Positions 1 through 8,541 are shown, numbered from the stretch's first letter. The stretch is 64,000 bases of DNA from Glutamicibacter ardleyensis (GCF_014644555.1 NZ_BMKX01000002.1:124001-188000); one strand, 5' to 3'. A program made the numbers and translations. The notes: generated by a model from the letters alone, not told the origin.

Positions 1-231
1 ATGTTCCAGAACCCATTCGTACCCGAGGGAGAGCAGATGCACGTGGCGCAATCCCGGAATTCGAGAGACCCGAGCGCGCCGTTCGACCAACAACGGACGT
101 TCGGTAATCAGCACATCTGCTTCCGGGGCTTCCTCGACCGAGTCGTTGAGGTGCCAGTAGATCGGAGTGACGCCGGGTACGTCGAGTTTCGCCAAGAGCC
201 GGCCATTGGGGACGAGCACGCGTAAAGTCAA
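1..231 (-). CDS. 2-hydroxyacid dehydrogenase, N-terminal part (runs off left edge)
   Basis: The minus strand is open from a TTG at 231 to the window edge. A strong GGGAGGA ribosome site lies 6 bases upstream of the TTG, which fixes this unusual start. The visible 77 residues read as the N-terminal substrate-binding part of a D-isomer-specific 2-hydroxyacid dehydrogenase (phosphoglycerate dehydrogenase-like). They match, in order, the start of the frameshifted copy at 6560-7479: RVLVP near the start, an ADVLITERP stretch, and LGYEWVLEH at the edge. The NAD-binding Rossmann domain would lie outside the window, so substrate cannot be judged. It is transcribed divergently from the small membrane protein at 412, the same arrangement as at 6.5-7.8 kb. 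The family assignment comes from the paralogue. Confidence 0.7.
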   Translation of the reverse strand, partial: MTLRVLVPNGRLLAKLDVPGVTPIYWHLNDSVEEAPEADVLITERPLLVERRARVSRIPGLRHVHLLSLGYEWVLEH

Positions 232-411
232 AGGGTTCCTCCCGTATGGATCGTACCGGGGCCGTAGTTGTCCGGGGTGAGCCTCAAAGCTCATTCTGCG
301 CATCTTTGCCCCGCCGTGCAAGTGCCCAGTCCTAGTGTGAAGCACGAGTTGATTAGGCGAATCGGTCGCTTCATGAGGACAATCTGATTATCAAGATGTT
401 AGAGTTTAGGC

Positions 412-621
412 ATGTCGCAGCCTGTAGAAAACGTGAAAATGTCCGGAAAAACTCAGGCGAATACCAGCTCGTCGATCTTCATGTATTTGGGATGCACAGT
501 GATGGTTCTCGGCCTCGCCAGCCTCATCTTGGGCGGTGGAATCACCGGTGGACTGGTACTTCTTTCCGGCGCTGTGCTCTATGTGGGAACCACTATCACC
601 GAGGCAATACGCACCAAATAG
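412..621 (+). CDS. small two-segment membrane protein (paralogue of 7610-7804)
   Basis: This encodes a 69-residue protein with a polar N-terminus of about 22 residues followed by two hydrophobic segments (about 25-44 and 47-62) separated by a Gly-Gly turn. It is probably an inner-membrane protein with both ends cytoplasmic. It aligns with the 64-residue product at 7610, sharing the hydrophobic core and a GGGLxxxSGAVL-type stretch. Both copies sit divergently beside a 2-hydroxyacid dehydrogenase, so the pair appears to have been duplicated as a block. No family with a known function was recognised. A third, degenerate 3' end of this gene lies at about 1890-1976. Confidence 0.65.
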   Translation: MSQPVENVKMSGKTQANTSSSIFMYLGCTVMVLGLASLILGGGITGGLVLLSGAVLYVGTTITEAIRTK

Positions 622-763
622 CAACGCCGACCGTGTGGCACATCGTGGCCGGGGGAGCGGCTCAGCCGCCGCAGGTACTCGCACCGACCAACTAAAACAC
701 AGATCCGGAAGTGTCATCCCAGCCTTGCCGTTCTGATTGGCCCTGCAGGTAGTTCTGCGATCT

Positions 764-1747
764 TTATCTTGTGATATCTCCTGCGGAATCTTCCATAACC
801 TGTGAGAGCATCGATTCGACGATTTTCAAATCTTCGCTCGGCTTCCGAACGATCTTGCCGCGCTTGTTGCTGAAGTTCTTAAAATCAATGATGACAAGCT
901 TCAAATTGTGCTCCGGGATGAGTTCTGCTTTACGGGCATCGTAGATCCTGCGCTGGTCGCCGCGTCGCCGTCCGCTCGCCGTCATCTTGTCGTCGAAAAA
1001 TGGCACCGATTCGGTGTGCTGCCTTTCGTGATATTCCACGACTATTCCGAGTTCAGCCCAATAACCGTCCACCGGAAGTGGCTTAACTTTTCCGTTCGTT
1101 ATCGATGGGTCGCCGACCAGCCAGGGGAACGTTTGCTGGCCTGTCCGCTTTGCCGCCAGCACCTGATCGCAGAGCTCGAGCACGTAGTGCTCGTCGCTGT
1201 CGGCACGTTTACTGGGCTTGGGTGCCGGCAGATGCTTCGGTGGCTCGGGCACACGCCGCGTGCTTCCCCAGCCCAGCTCCCAGCCGAGTGAATCGTCGAA
1301 GTAATCGGCATAGGCAACGGGGAGATCAGCCAGGCTATGAACTTGGGACAAAAGCATCGCGTACCAGTTGGTGTATTGCTGGTTTCCGCTCTCTTGACCC
1401 GTACTGCGCTGCAGCGAGGGCATCGCCTCAAGAATTGCTTCCGCAACGCTCACATGGCTGACGTCTTCGGGAAATTGGACGTCATTATTGAAAACGTTTT
1501 GGCCAGCCGTGGAGTACAGGCAGCGCTCTTCCGCGTTATAGGGGTCGCCGAACTCATCCTCGAAATTCCATTCCGTGACGTTGAAAATAACAATCCGCCA
1601 GGCCGTACCTGAGGCATTGATTCCGGGCAAAATACGCAGAGCGTAGTAGCCCAAACGGTGCAGCAGCCCAACGGCTTCAAGTATTCGCAGAGGAAGCTGA
1701 GAGTCCAATTGACATCCTTCGATCGAGGTTCTAATAAATGCTGACAT
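764..1747 (-). CDS. hypothetical protein with PD-(D/E)XK-like nuclease region in its C-terminal half
   Basis: A 327-residue protein starts with ATG at 1747. Residues 1-140 match nothing recognised. From about residue 205 the pattern is nuclease-like: FPWLVGD, then LPVDGY, then VVEYHERQH, a conserved D-D pair, an R-rich GRRRGDQRR segment with YDARK, and a hydrophobic strand LKLVIIDF. The spacing of an Asp strand, an E-x-Q/E-R-Q strand and a following basic helix resembles PD-(D/E)XK nuclease folds; this is inferred by pattern. It has no operon partner. It is bounded on both sides by copies of the same small-gene tail (595-672 and 1890-2025), which suggests it arrived as an inserted segment. 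A restriction or phage-defence role is possible but unproven. Confidence 0.6.
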   Translation of the reverse strand: MSAFIRTSIEGCQLDSQLPLRILEAVGLLHRLGYYALRILPGINASGTAWRIVIFNVTEWNFEDEFGDPYNAEERCLYSTAGQNVFNNDVQFPEDVSHVSVAEAILEAMPSLQRSTGQESGNQQYTNWYAMLLSQVHSLADLPVAYADYFDDSLGWELGWGSTRRVPEPPKHLPAPKPSKRADSDEHYVLELCDQVLAAKRTGQQTFPWLVGDPSITNGKVKPLPVDGYWAELGIVVEYHERQHTESVPFFDDKMTASGRRRGDQRRIYDARKAELIPEHNLKLVIIDFKNFSNKRGKIVRKPSEDLKIVESMLSQVMEDSAGDITR

Positions 1748-1889
1748 GTCCTACCGACGGTTGGGGCCAACGCCGTTCGCGCAAGGACTCATCGGCGCTA
1801 CATTTGCTCCTCGGCGCTCAACTAATGACTGCGCTCCTTCTAACTACACGTTCCGCTCAATAACTTGATAACCCAGGGAACCAGATGAA

Positions 1890-2025
1890 ATGACAGAATC
1901 GCCGGTGCTCTGATACCTCGCACCAGTGCCGCGCCCTTCGTCTGAACCGCCATCACCGAGGCGAGCCGCACACAATAGCAGCGCCGACCGTTTTGCACAT
2001 CGTGGACAGGGAGTTGGCGGCTCAG
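1890..2025 (+). pseudogene. degenerate third copy of the small membrane-protein 3' end plus downstream repeat
   Basis: The 75 bases ending at the TAG at 1974-1976 align without gaps to the 3' end of the small gene at 412-621. Shared blocks include ATCACCGAGGC and the final AATAG. A TGA replaces a Gly codon, so it cannot be expressed. The match continues past the stop (gccgaccg, then gcacatcgtgg, then ggctcagcc) into about 2025, mirroring 622-672. Together with the first copy it forms imperfect direct repeats around the nuclease-like gene at 764-1747. Confidence 0.7.
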
Positions 2026-2594
2026 CCCTCCGAGTCCGTGGCTTCCAGCTCGGCCAGGAACTTGGCGAGCCGCGCGCTGCGGGTCTTCTGGGTCCGGGAA
2101 ATCATCAGCTGATGCAGGATGTGATAGCGCGGCTGGGACTTCAACGCGGCGAAATTTTTGGCAGCAAGAGGAGATCGGTCCAGCGCATCTTGGAGATCTT
2201 GCGGTACCTGGGCGGTGGCCTGGCCTTGGTAGGCACGCTCCCACCGTCCATCTTCCTTGGCCTTCTGGATTTCCGCGAAGCCCCGTGGCCGCATGCGTCC
2301 TTGATCAATCAATTCCTGGGCGAATTCAGTGTTCTTCTGCGACCAGACAGAGTTCTTCCGGCGGGGAGTGTAGCGCTGGAGGAAAGTCGTCTCATCGCGC
2401 TTGCGGCGGATGGCATCGATCCATCCGCTGCAAAGCGCCTCGGGCAATGCTTGTGCGACAGCGAGCGAGGTTGGAGAAGTCGTTCCCTTCTTTGCCACTA
2501 CCAGCCAAACGCCATCGCTGGTTTCTTCGTGTTCGTCGAGCCAAGCGCGCCAAGCGGTGGCATCAGGAAGAATCAAAGCATCTTGTGGATCCAT
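2022..2594 (-). CDS. YdeI/OmpD-associated family protein
   Basis: A 190-residue soluble protein begins with ATG at 2594. The N-terminal half carries the family signature: an AWRAWLDEHEE region, a GVWLVVAKKG strand, EALCSGWIDAIRRK and a TFLQRYTPRRKNSVWS stretch. The C-terminal half has the FAALKSQPRYHILHQLMISRTQKTRSARL-type helices that close this family (the full motif lies at about residues 146-176). Length is normal for the family, whose biochemical function is poorly defined. The 3' end touches the degenerate repeat of the small membrane-protein gene. No operon partner is visible. Confidence 0.85.
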   Translation of the reverse strand: MDPQDALILPDATAWRAWLDEHEETSDGVWLVVAKKGTTSPTSLAVAQALPEALCSGWIDAIRRKRDETTFLQRYTPRRKNSVWSQKNTEFAQELIDQGRMRPRGFAEIQKAKEDGRWERAYQGQATAQVPQDLQDALDRSPLAAKNFAALKSQPRYHILHQLMISRTQKTRSARLAKFLAELEATDSEG

Positions 2595-2699
2595 GGAACC
2601 TATCCTGCACCTCGTTGCCCATAGTTGCTAGAGCCTGGACTCGCCGTCGGGATGGTGCCTGCCATTGCTTGCCCGAAGGACGGCGGGACGTGGCCGGAG

Positions 2700-2868
2700 A
2701 CCGTGGAGCAATTTCCTGCTCCGGTACATCATAAATCGACACGCCACGGATCATGGCGAAGAGCGCGGTCAGCCGTCGGCCGGCCATAGCGATGAGGGCT
2801 CGAGGGCGGCATTTTCCCTGCACCAGTTTGTGTCCGCAGTCCTGGTCATCGCCAAGCCCAGCATCAAT
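2700..2868 (-). pseudogene. C-terminal remnant of an IS110-family transposase (probable)
   Basis: On the minus strand a short open stretch reads GK, then ALIAMAGRRLTALFAMIRG, then YDVPEQEI. This fits the C-terminal helix of IS110-type DEDD transposases, where ALxxLARRRxxVLxAMLRDG is followed by Tyr. Upstream codons lack any recognisable transposase core and there is no start codon, so only a scrap remains. The match is short and made by eye. Confidence 0.45.
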
Positions 2869-2877
2869 GCCGGGAGG

Positions 2878-4176
2878 CTAAGTGGAGCTTGCCACACCAT
2901 GGCTGTGCGCCAGCGCGACAGCTTGGGCGCGGGAGCCGACGCCCATCTTCTTGAAGAGATTGCGCACGTGGAATTTCACCGTGTTCTCGCTAATTCCCAG
3001 CGCCTGCGAAATAGCCCGGTTGCGCTGCCCCGCTGCCAGAAGCTGCAGGACCTCGAATTCCCGGCCGCCCAGGCTCCATTCGGCGATGTCCGCCGCGTCT
3101 GACGGCGGGGCGTCCAGCGGGAGCCTCACCGAGACTTCCGTGCCCCATCCGCCCATGACCTCGATCTCGATCAGCCCGTTCAACGCCTCCACGCGCCGCA
3201 CGAGGCGGTTCAAGGCCGCCGCGGAGGGATCGATGCCGCCGCGTGCATCGTCGCGGACGTTGATCAGCAAATTCTCACCGTCGCAGTCCCACTGCACCCG
3301 GATCCGCTGGATGTCTTCCTGCTCCATCATCGCCAAGGCCAGGCCGCGCACGATGGCCCGGGCGGCATGAGCCACCTCGCCGGGCAACGCCCTGCCGTTC
3401 TTGGGCGGCTCGACGAATTGCAGGTCCACGCCGCTCAAAGTGGTCAACGGGCGCAGGTCATCGCGCAAGCGGGTGAAAGCCGAAGCGACCGGTTCCTCCA
3501 CGATGCTATTGGTGCGGTCATCCACGGTCTTGAGCCCGACCAGGGTCTTGGCCGCCAGGTCGATGGCGGCAACGCGCGCGGCCGCATCGTCCAATTGCGT
3601 GGAGCGCAAGGTCGCCAGCAGGATATCGAGGCTCGTCGCATACTGTTCCACCAGCTCGCCGGTGACCCGGACCCGCTCTGCCGAGACCGCGCGCGATTCG
3701 CGCAGATAGGACGGAGGGGCATCGGCCACCTTCTCGCGGATCCGGTTGGCGGCCAGATTCCACAGGTATCCGATCATCTCGGGCTGGCCACCGGTGGGGC
3801 GGGGCTCGATGAGCACTAGCAGCGCGTTGCTGGGCGGGTAGCGCAGGGCAAGGATCTCCCGCGGAGCTCCGCCGATCTCGGCACGCTCGCTCCAGCGGTT
3901 CTCACCGGGATGGGAACCGCGGATCCGATCCAGTTCCGCAATGCCCACCAGATCCGTGATGCGCTGGTCGCCGGCGAGCTTCCTGGGCCTATCGGTGCAC
4001 TCCTCGGTGAAAATGGCCAGGGCCGCGCAACGGATTTCCGGAGCCAGGGCATCACGCAGGCGAACGGCGATCTGCGGCAGCGCAGCCGTGGCCAGCAGCG
4101 CGATCGATTCGAGCACCCCTGGTGCCGGTGCGGCAGCTTGCAGGCCAGGGGCGGAGGAGGAGTCCAGAATGCTCAT
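2878..4176 (-). CDS. LuxR-family transcriptional regulator with N-terminal sensor and ATPase-like middle
   Basis: The ATG at 4176 gives a 432-residue protein. The first ~150 residues look like a GAF-type sensory domain, followed by a long helical segment. Residues about 270-355 resemble a histidine-kinase-type ATPase region, with RDDARGG and GGWGTEVSVRLPL, but no phosphoacceptor-His region was seen. The last 65 residues are a clear LuxR/GerE helix-turn-helix: LGGREFEVLQLLAAG, then ISENTVKFHVRNLFKKMGV. It is divergent from hxlB with 161 bases between starts, so it is the likely regulator of hxlBA; that is inferred from position. The intergenic palindrome at 4212-4227 is a candidate binding site. 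A TAG at 2878 ends it, just after the IS110 scrap. Confidence 0.85.
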   Translation of the reverse strand: MSILDSSSAPGLQAAAPAPGVLESIALLATAALPQIAVRLRDALAPEIRCAALAIFTEECTDRPRKLAGDQRITDLVGIAELDRIRGSHPGENRWSERAEIGGAPREILALRYPPSNALLVLIEPRPTGGQPEMIGYLWNLAANRIREKVADAPPSYLRESRAVSAERVRVTGELVEQYATSLDILLATLRSTQLDDAAARVAAIDLAAKTLVGLKTVDDRTNSIVEEPVASAFTRLRDDLRPLTTLSGVDLQFVEPPKNGRALPGEVAHAARAIVRGLALAMMEQEDIQRIRVQWDCDGENLLINVRDDARGGIDPSAAALNRLVRRVEALNGLIEIEVMGGWGTEVSVRLPLDAPPSDAADIAEWSLGGREFEVLQLLAAGQRNRAISQALGISENTVKFHVRNLFKKMGVGSRAQAVALAHSHGVASST

Positions 4177-4211
4177 GCAGGCCAGTGTATCGCAGCTCGG
4201 GGGACCAGGCA

Positions 4212-4227
4212 CTATCCGAAAGGATAG
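4212..4227. promoter_or_regulatory. palindrome between the LuxR gene and hxlB (candidate operator)
   Basis: The sequence CTATCC-GAAA-GGATAG is a perfect 6-bp dyad in the 161-base divergent intergenic region. A half-site-like CCTATCC recurs near 4298. Position suggests an operator for the LuxR-type regulator, though a short RNA hairpin is also possible. Confidence 0.4.
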
Positions 4228-4337
4228 GTTCAACTGCCTGTAAATGGCGTAGCGGCCACCCCTTTCTGGCCGGAGAATTGACTCATGCCCATCAAAGCCT
4301 ATCCGGTCCGCCGGGAGGCGCTGTCGAAAGGAATGGC

Positions 4338-4934
4338 ATGAACACCATGGCCGAACCCATCGCCGAAGCGATATCCCAGCAGGACGTGCTGGACACCATG
4401 GACCTGGTCCACTCGGAGATCGAGGCAACCGTGCGAGGCGTGAAGCCGCAGCAGGTCATCGAGCTCGCAGCGCAGCTGCGCGCGGCACCCAGGGTGTTCG
4501 TAGCCGGCGCCGGACGCAGCGGGCTGGCTTTGCGCATGGCGGCGATGCGCCTGATGCATCTGGGCCTGGCCGTGCACGTCGCCGGGGATGCCACCACGCC
4601 GGCCATCGCCGACGGGGACCTGCTGCTCGTGGCCTCCGGATCCGGAACCACCGCGGGCGTGGTCCAGAGCGTTAACACTGCACGGGGGGCCGGCGCCCGG
4701 ATCGCGGCCATCACCACCGATCCATCCAGCCCCATCGGGTCGGCCGCCCACGTCCTCGTGGAAGTCCCGGCCGCCGGGAAAACGGACCACGGATCGTCCA
4801 TTACCCGCCAATACTCCGGCAGCCTCTTCGAGCAGGCGCTGTTCCTGATCACCGAAATCGTGTTCCACACGCTCTGGAACGCGGATGATGCCACCGCCCA
4901 GCAGCTGTGGCAGCGCCACGCGAATCTGGAGTAG
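4338..4934 (+). CDS. hxlB: 6-phospho-3-hexuloisomerase
   Basis: This 198-residue SIS-domain enzyme converts D-arabino-3-hexulose 6-phosphate to fructose 6-phosphate, the second step of formaldehyde fixation in the ribulose monophosphate pathway. Sequence support is the N-terminal SIS loop VFVAGAGRSG (about residues 53-62), the ASGSGTT phosphosugar loop (about 97-103), a DHGSSITRQYSGSLFEQ segment, and a C-terminal helix typical of PHI enzymes. The ATG at 4338 follows GAAAGGAA. hxlA follows after 57 bases, so the two probably form one transcript read away from the divergent LuxR-type regulator. Length is normal and no disruption is seen. Confidence 0.93.
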   Translation: MNTMAEPIAEAISQQDVLDTMDLVHSEIEATVRGVKPQQVIELAAQLRAAPRVFVAGAGRSGLALRMAAMRLMHLGLAVHVAGDATTPAIADGDLLLVASGSGTTAGVVQSVNTARGAGARIAAITTDPSSPIGSAAHVLVEVPAAGKTDHGSSITRQYSGSLFEQALFLITEIVFHTLWNADDATAQQLWQRHANLE

Positions 4935-4991
4935 AGCGGCGTTTTGGCGCCAATACCAACCCACCATTAATAACCCCTGAAAGGGAACATC

Positions 4992-5615
4992 ATGAAAATC
5001 CAAGTTGCCATCGATCTGCTCAGCACCGCCGAAGCGCTGGAGCTGGCTGGAAAAGTCGCCCCGTATGTGGACATCATCGAGCTGGGCACCCCGCTGATCA
5101 AGGCCGAAGGGCTTTCGGTGATCACCGCCATCAAGCAGGCCCACCCGGACAAGACCGTCTTCGCGGATATGAAGACCATGGACGCCGGTGAACTGGAAGC
5201 GGATATCGCTTTCGCCGCTGGCGCGGATCTGGTCTCCATCCTCGGGGCGGCCGATAATTCCACGATCGCCGGCGCAGTCAAGGCCGCCACCGAGCGCGGC
5301 AAGGGCATCGTCGTGGATCTGATCGGCATCGCTGACAAGCCAGCCCGGGCCCGCGAAGTTGCTGCGCTGGGTGTCCAGTTTGTCGAATTCCATGCTGGCC
5401 TGGACGAGCAGGCGCAGCCGGGCTACGACCTGGACGTGCTGCTGAGCGCTGGCACTGCATCCCAGGTGCCGTTCTCGGTGGCTGGAGGTGTCAGCATCAG
5501 CACGATCGCCAACGTCCAGAAGTCCGGTGCGCAGGTAGCCGTAGCTGGCGGTGCCATCTACTCCGCCGACGACCCGGCACAAGCAGCCAAGGAACTGCAG
5601 GCCGCACTGGTCTAG
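4992..5615 (+). CDS. hxlA: 3-hexulose-6-phosphate synthase
   Basis: This 207-residue TIM-barrel enzyme of the OMP-decarboxylase suprafamily condenses formaldehyde with ribulose 5-phosphate. Visible signatures are KIQVAIDLL at the N-terminus (first catalytic Asp), the ADMKTMDAG motif (about residues 57-65; metal and phosphate-binding Lys/Asp), VDLIGI, EFHAGLD, and the phosphate loop VAGGVS and VAGGAIYSADD. The start is ATG at 4992 with AAAGGGAA upstream. It lies directly behind hxlB, giving a complete HPS-PHI formaldehyde detoxification or assimilation pair under the neighbouring LuxR-type regulator. Confidence 0.95.
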   Translation: MKIQVAIDLLSTAEALELAGKVAPYVDIIELGTPLIKAEGLSVITAIKQAHPDKTVFADMKTMDAGELEADIAFAAGADLVSILGAADNSTIAGAVKAATERGKGIVVDLIGIADKPARAREVAALGVQFVEFHAGLDEQAQPGYDLDVLLSAGTASQVPFSVAGGVSISTIANVQKSGAQVAVAGGAIYSADDPAQAAKELQAALV

Positions 5616-6071
5616 ACGCGGTTCCCCGTGGGGTCGTGAATATGATCTGACGGAGTATGTGCGCTGATCCTAGTGTGGGGTCGACGATGCTCATGGTGGT
5701 GAGGCCAGGCGCTGCAGACTGCGGCCCTGGCTTCATCCCTGCCACAAGGCCGGTATATGCCTATTCGTGCGGCGGTGTCCGGTTGAACTGTTCGGCTTTC
5801 CTAGGGGCCTTGGCCAGTACGGTTTGGTGCGGCGTTGCTTCGCGTCTGGACCCGGCACCTGGGCGCACACTGCGGTACTGGCAATGTCCGCCCTAGCGAA
5901 GAAACCGCGGGCTCGTTCCTAAAGACCAGCCGCCGTTTCCTTCAGTATTTGTGGGATTGAATATCCGGATCATGTTCAGAAATTTTTGAACGCTTCAAAA
6001 ACCTGACTCAGATTGACGCAGAGAAAGTACTCACCCGGTAGGTCATTGACAACCCAAACTTGTTTTCGGAT
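5616..6071. other. intergenic stretch without a supported gene
   Basis: No convincing coding signal was found on either strand. A plus-strand open stretch at 5657-5896 has no recognisable motif. The region leads into the decaying minus-strand genes at 6072-6500 and looks like eroding sequence. Confidence 0.5.
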
Positions 6072-6363
6072 TTTGGCGCCGACCATGGCACGGCTGCGGG
6101 GTGTCCAAAGCGCTGACAGTCACCAAGGCAAGTCAGGCGCACAGGGCCACATAGGTGTCGGCAAGCTGCATGGACGTCCACGCCCAGATCGCGATGGCGA
6201 AAATGCCAACGGTCAGTGCTTCCGCGGTTCCGGGTGCGACGGGTGTGAAGGCCGAAATCACTGGAATGATCCAGCCCATCCGCCGATGGCACTGCCTTCC
6301 CGGCTTCGGCGGTACCGGGGTGCTCGCCGGTTTGGTGCGGTCGTAGACCTTGGTCATTTCCAT
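6072..6363 (-). pseudogene. N-terminal remnant of a DASS/SLC13-type anion transporter
   Basis: From ATG at 6363 the minus strand reads a basic tail and then hydrophobic helices (MGWIIPVISAF; TVGIFAIAIWAWTSMQLADT; YVALCA). After a TGA it continues in the same frame with LALVTVSALD. The IWAW-T/DT-YVAL arrangement resembles the first helices of divalent anion:sodium symporters. The remaining ~400 residues are absent. Its ATG overlaps the stop of the response-regulator remnant, so the two were once an operon. Confidence 0.45.
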
Positions 6364-6500
6364 CTGTATCCCGCCCCGCGGATGGAATTAATGCGTTCGG
6401 CGCCGATCTCATCGCGCATACAACGCATGGAAACGTCCACCACATTGGAAGCTGGGCCGAGGTCCATCAACAGTGGGACGAACAGAATGGCACGGTTGTG
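6354..6500 (-). pseudogene. C-terminal remnant of an OmpR-type response regulator
   Basis: The minus strand encodes NVVDVSMRCMRDEIGAE then RINSIRGAGYRW and a stop. This is the recognition helix and C-terminal wing of an OmpR/PhoB winged-helix domain (family pattern NxVDVxIxxLRxKIG...IxTVRGxGYR). The receiver domain and most of the DNA-binding domain are missing. The TGA at 6354-6356 overlaps the start of the transporter remnant. Confidence 0.6.
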
Positions 6501-6559
6501 GGAGCCGCGTAGGAAAACAAGTTAAGGAGCCTCTGCTAACCCCGGGACTTGACACTATG

Positions 6560-7479
6560 TTAATTGATGATTCGGTTGGTGAGTTCTTCGCCGTGTGCAA
6601 AGGCGATGACCTGGTCCACTGCCAGTTCTGAGACCAGCGAGATGAACTGTGCAGTGTCTCCGGCCATGTGCGGGGTAGTGATGCAATTCGGTGCGCTCCA
6701 TAGTGCGTGGTTTGCCGGTAACGGCTCAGGATCGGTGACGTCCAAGGCGGCGTGCAGCCTGCCGGATTGCAGCTCCGGCAACAGAGCGTCGGTGTCAACG
6801 ATGGGACCTCGTCCCACATTGACCAACAGTGATCCGTCCTTCATTGCCGAAAGGAATTTGGCGTCGATGAGTTGCTCGGTTTCCCCGGTATGCGGCAGGG
6901 CAACAATTACCACATCGGCAGCGGGAAGAAATGCCCAGAGCCGGTCGAGAGAATAAATGGGGTAGCCCTGCTCGTGGACTCGTTCGGTACGGGCAAAGGT
7001 CGTTAGTTCGGCAGGTTTGAACGGCAGCAGCCGCGAACGGATTTCGCTGCCGACTCCGCCAGCCCCGAGAAGCACCACCTTGGACCCGTGCAACGAGCCG
7101 GTCCACGTCCTGGTCCACTGCCGTTCGCGCTGCTGCTGTCCGATCTGCGGCAGTCGGTGCACGGATGCGAGGACCAGGGCGAGGCAGTGTTCGGCAGTGG
7201 CATCGTCCACGGCGCCCTTGGAATTGGTCAATGACACTCGTTCAGGAAGATGCTCCAGAACCCACTCGTATTCGATGGAGAGCAGTTGGACATGCTTCAG
7301 CCCCTTGAACGCAGCTCAGGATTGCTCGGACGTTCGGTAACTAGGACGTCGGCCGTCGGGGCGTTATTGGGGTCATCATTGATGTGCCAGAGGATCGGTT
7401 CGATGCCGGGAATCGTCAACTCGTCGACGAGTCGTTGCCAGGGGACGAGAACGCGCAGGGACAAGTGCTTTCCCATCAT
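6560..7479 (-). pseudogene. 2-hydroxyacid dehydrogenase, frameshifted
   Basis: The N-terminal 60 residues (from ATG near 7479) and the remaining part are in different frames. Between 7298 and 7306 a run of four G on the coding strand is one base short. Restoring it joins ELRS to GLKHVQLLSIEYEWVLEH and the rest. The C-terminal part carries the NAD-binding loop VLLGAGGVGSEI, the active-site strand VNVGRGPIVD and the catalytic-His region ITTPHMAGD. The whole protein would be about 305 residues, normal for the family. A sequencing error in the G run cannot be excluded. It is divergent from the small membrane protein at 7610, repeating the arrangement at 1-621. Confidence 0.8.
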
Positions 7480-7609
7480 CGGTGGGTACGAGGCTATTGT
7501 GTCTGCTGCGGCCGCAACTGTACAAACTTGAGTGTCAACGATGAACTTATCCGTCCTATTTCCAGTGCATTGGTCTATGAAGAAATAATCAAGCGGATAG
7601 AATGAAAGT

Positions 7610-7804
7610 ATGACTCAAACTTCAGAGCCCACTGGCCAGAAGGCCACAGCCGGTTCCACCGCAGCAATGGTGATCGGATGGACGCAGGCTGTAATTGGCC
7701 TATTTGTTTTCGTGCTCGGAGAACCAGTAGGCGGTGGGTTGCTGGTGGTGTCAGGTGCTGTGCTCCAAGCCGGCGCGATGGTTGCCGAGTCCAACCGCCG
7801 GTAG
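7610..7804 (+). CDS. small two-segment membrane protein (paralogue of 412-621)
   Basis: A 64-residue protein has a polar N-terminus and two hydrophobic segments (about 19-36 and 40-56) around a Gly-rich GEPVGGGLL turn. The ATG at 7610 follows GAATGAAAG. It aligns with the product at 412, including the G-x-x-x-x-SGAVL core. It is divergent from the dehydrogenase pseudogene, the second instance of this pairing. Function is unknown. Confidence 0.6.
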   Translation: MTQTSEPTGQKATAGSTAAMVIGWTQAVIGLFVFVLGEPVGGGLLVVSGAVLQAGAMVAESNRR

Positions 7805-7889
7805 GCTTTGAACCGATCGGCGTTAAAGCAGTCCAGGCCCCAGCACAATGTCCCGGAGCCTAGAGTGCAGGAAAGAGGTCTAGAGGTTA

Positions 7890-8429
7890 CTAGAGCTTAT
7901 TCGCACCTCCATCTGCCATGAGGGTCTGGCCGGTGACGTACTTGGCATCGTCTGAGAGCAGGAAAGCGACAAGTGGTGCGACATAGGATTCCGGATCGCC
8001 GAAGCAGCCTAGCGGAACCTTAGTCAGCGACTGTTCGTACAGGTCTGGGAAGGCCTGGCTCCAGGCCTTGACGCCGTCGGTCAGCGCCGTAGAGGAGACC
8101 ACGTTGACGCGGATGTTGTTGGCCGCCCAATCGTTGGCGATTACGCAGGACAGGCCACGGACGGCTTCCTTGGCCGAAGCACAGGCGGCCTGGGTCGGCT
8201 GGCCGACCATGGCCGAGCCGGAGCCGAAGTTGACAATCGAGCCGCCGTTGTCCTTCAAGTGCGGGTAGGCAGCGAGCATGAACTGGCGAGTGGCCAAGAA
8301 ACCGGTATTGAACGAGAGATCCCAGGCATCTTGGTCCAGATAGGTGAACGGTGCCTGGCGGGAAGCATGAGCGTTGTTGACCAAGCCGTTCAATCCGCCG
8401 AAGTTCTCCACTGCCGTGGAGACTGCCAC
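7890..8429 (-). pseudogene. short-chain dehydrogenase lacking its N-terminal nucleotide-binding part
   Basis: The open stretch starts inside an SDR fold. The GxxxGxG cofactor loop and first ~75 residues are missing, although LNGLVNNAHAS, GGSIVNFGSGSAM, the catalytic-region helix and the C-terminal ADGGANKL are present. The usual YxxxK reads CASAK, so the catalytic Tyr is replaced by Cys. With the truncation this argues for a dead gene. The break is at about 8430, between this fragment and the 3' end of the umuC-type gene. Confidence 0.75.
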
Positions 8430-8541
8430 ATTACTTAGATGAGTTTTTACTCATTAACTTGCTAGCTCGAAACGAAGCCGTAGTTCTTGGAAAGGCAACA
8501 GGACCAGGCATCCCGGACCGTGACAAATCCCTACTCCGCGC

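Noticed and set aside
4299-5582. A 427-codon minus-strand frame across hxlB and hxlA
   Set aside because: It is the complement of two clear enzymes and its Gly/Asp/Arg-rich composition is typical of an antisense frame.
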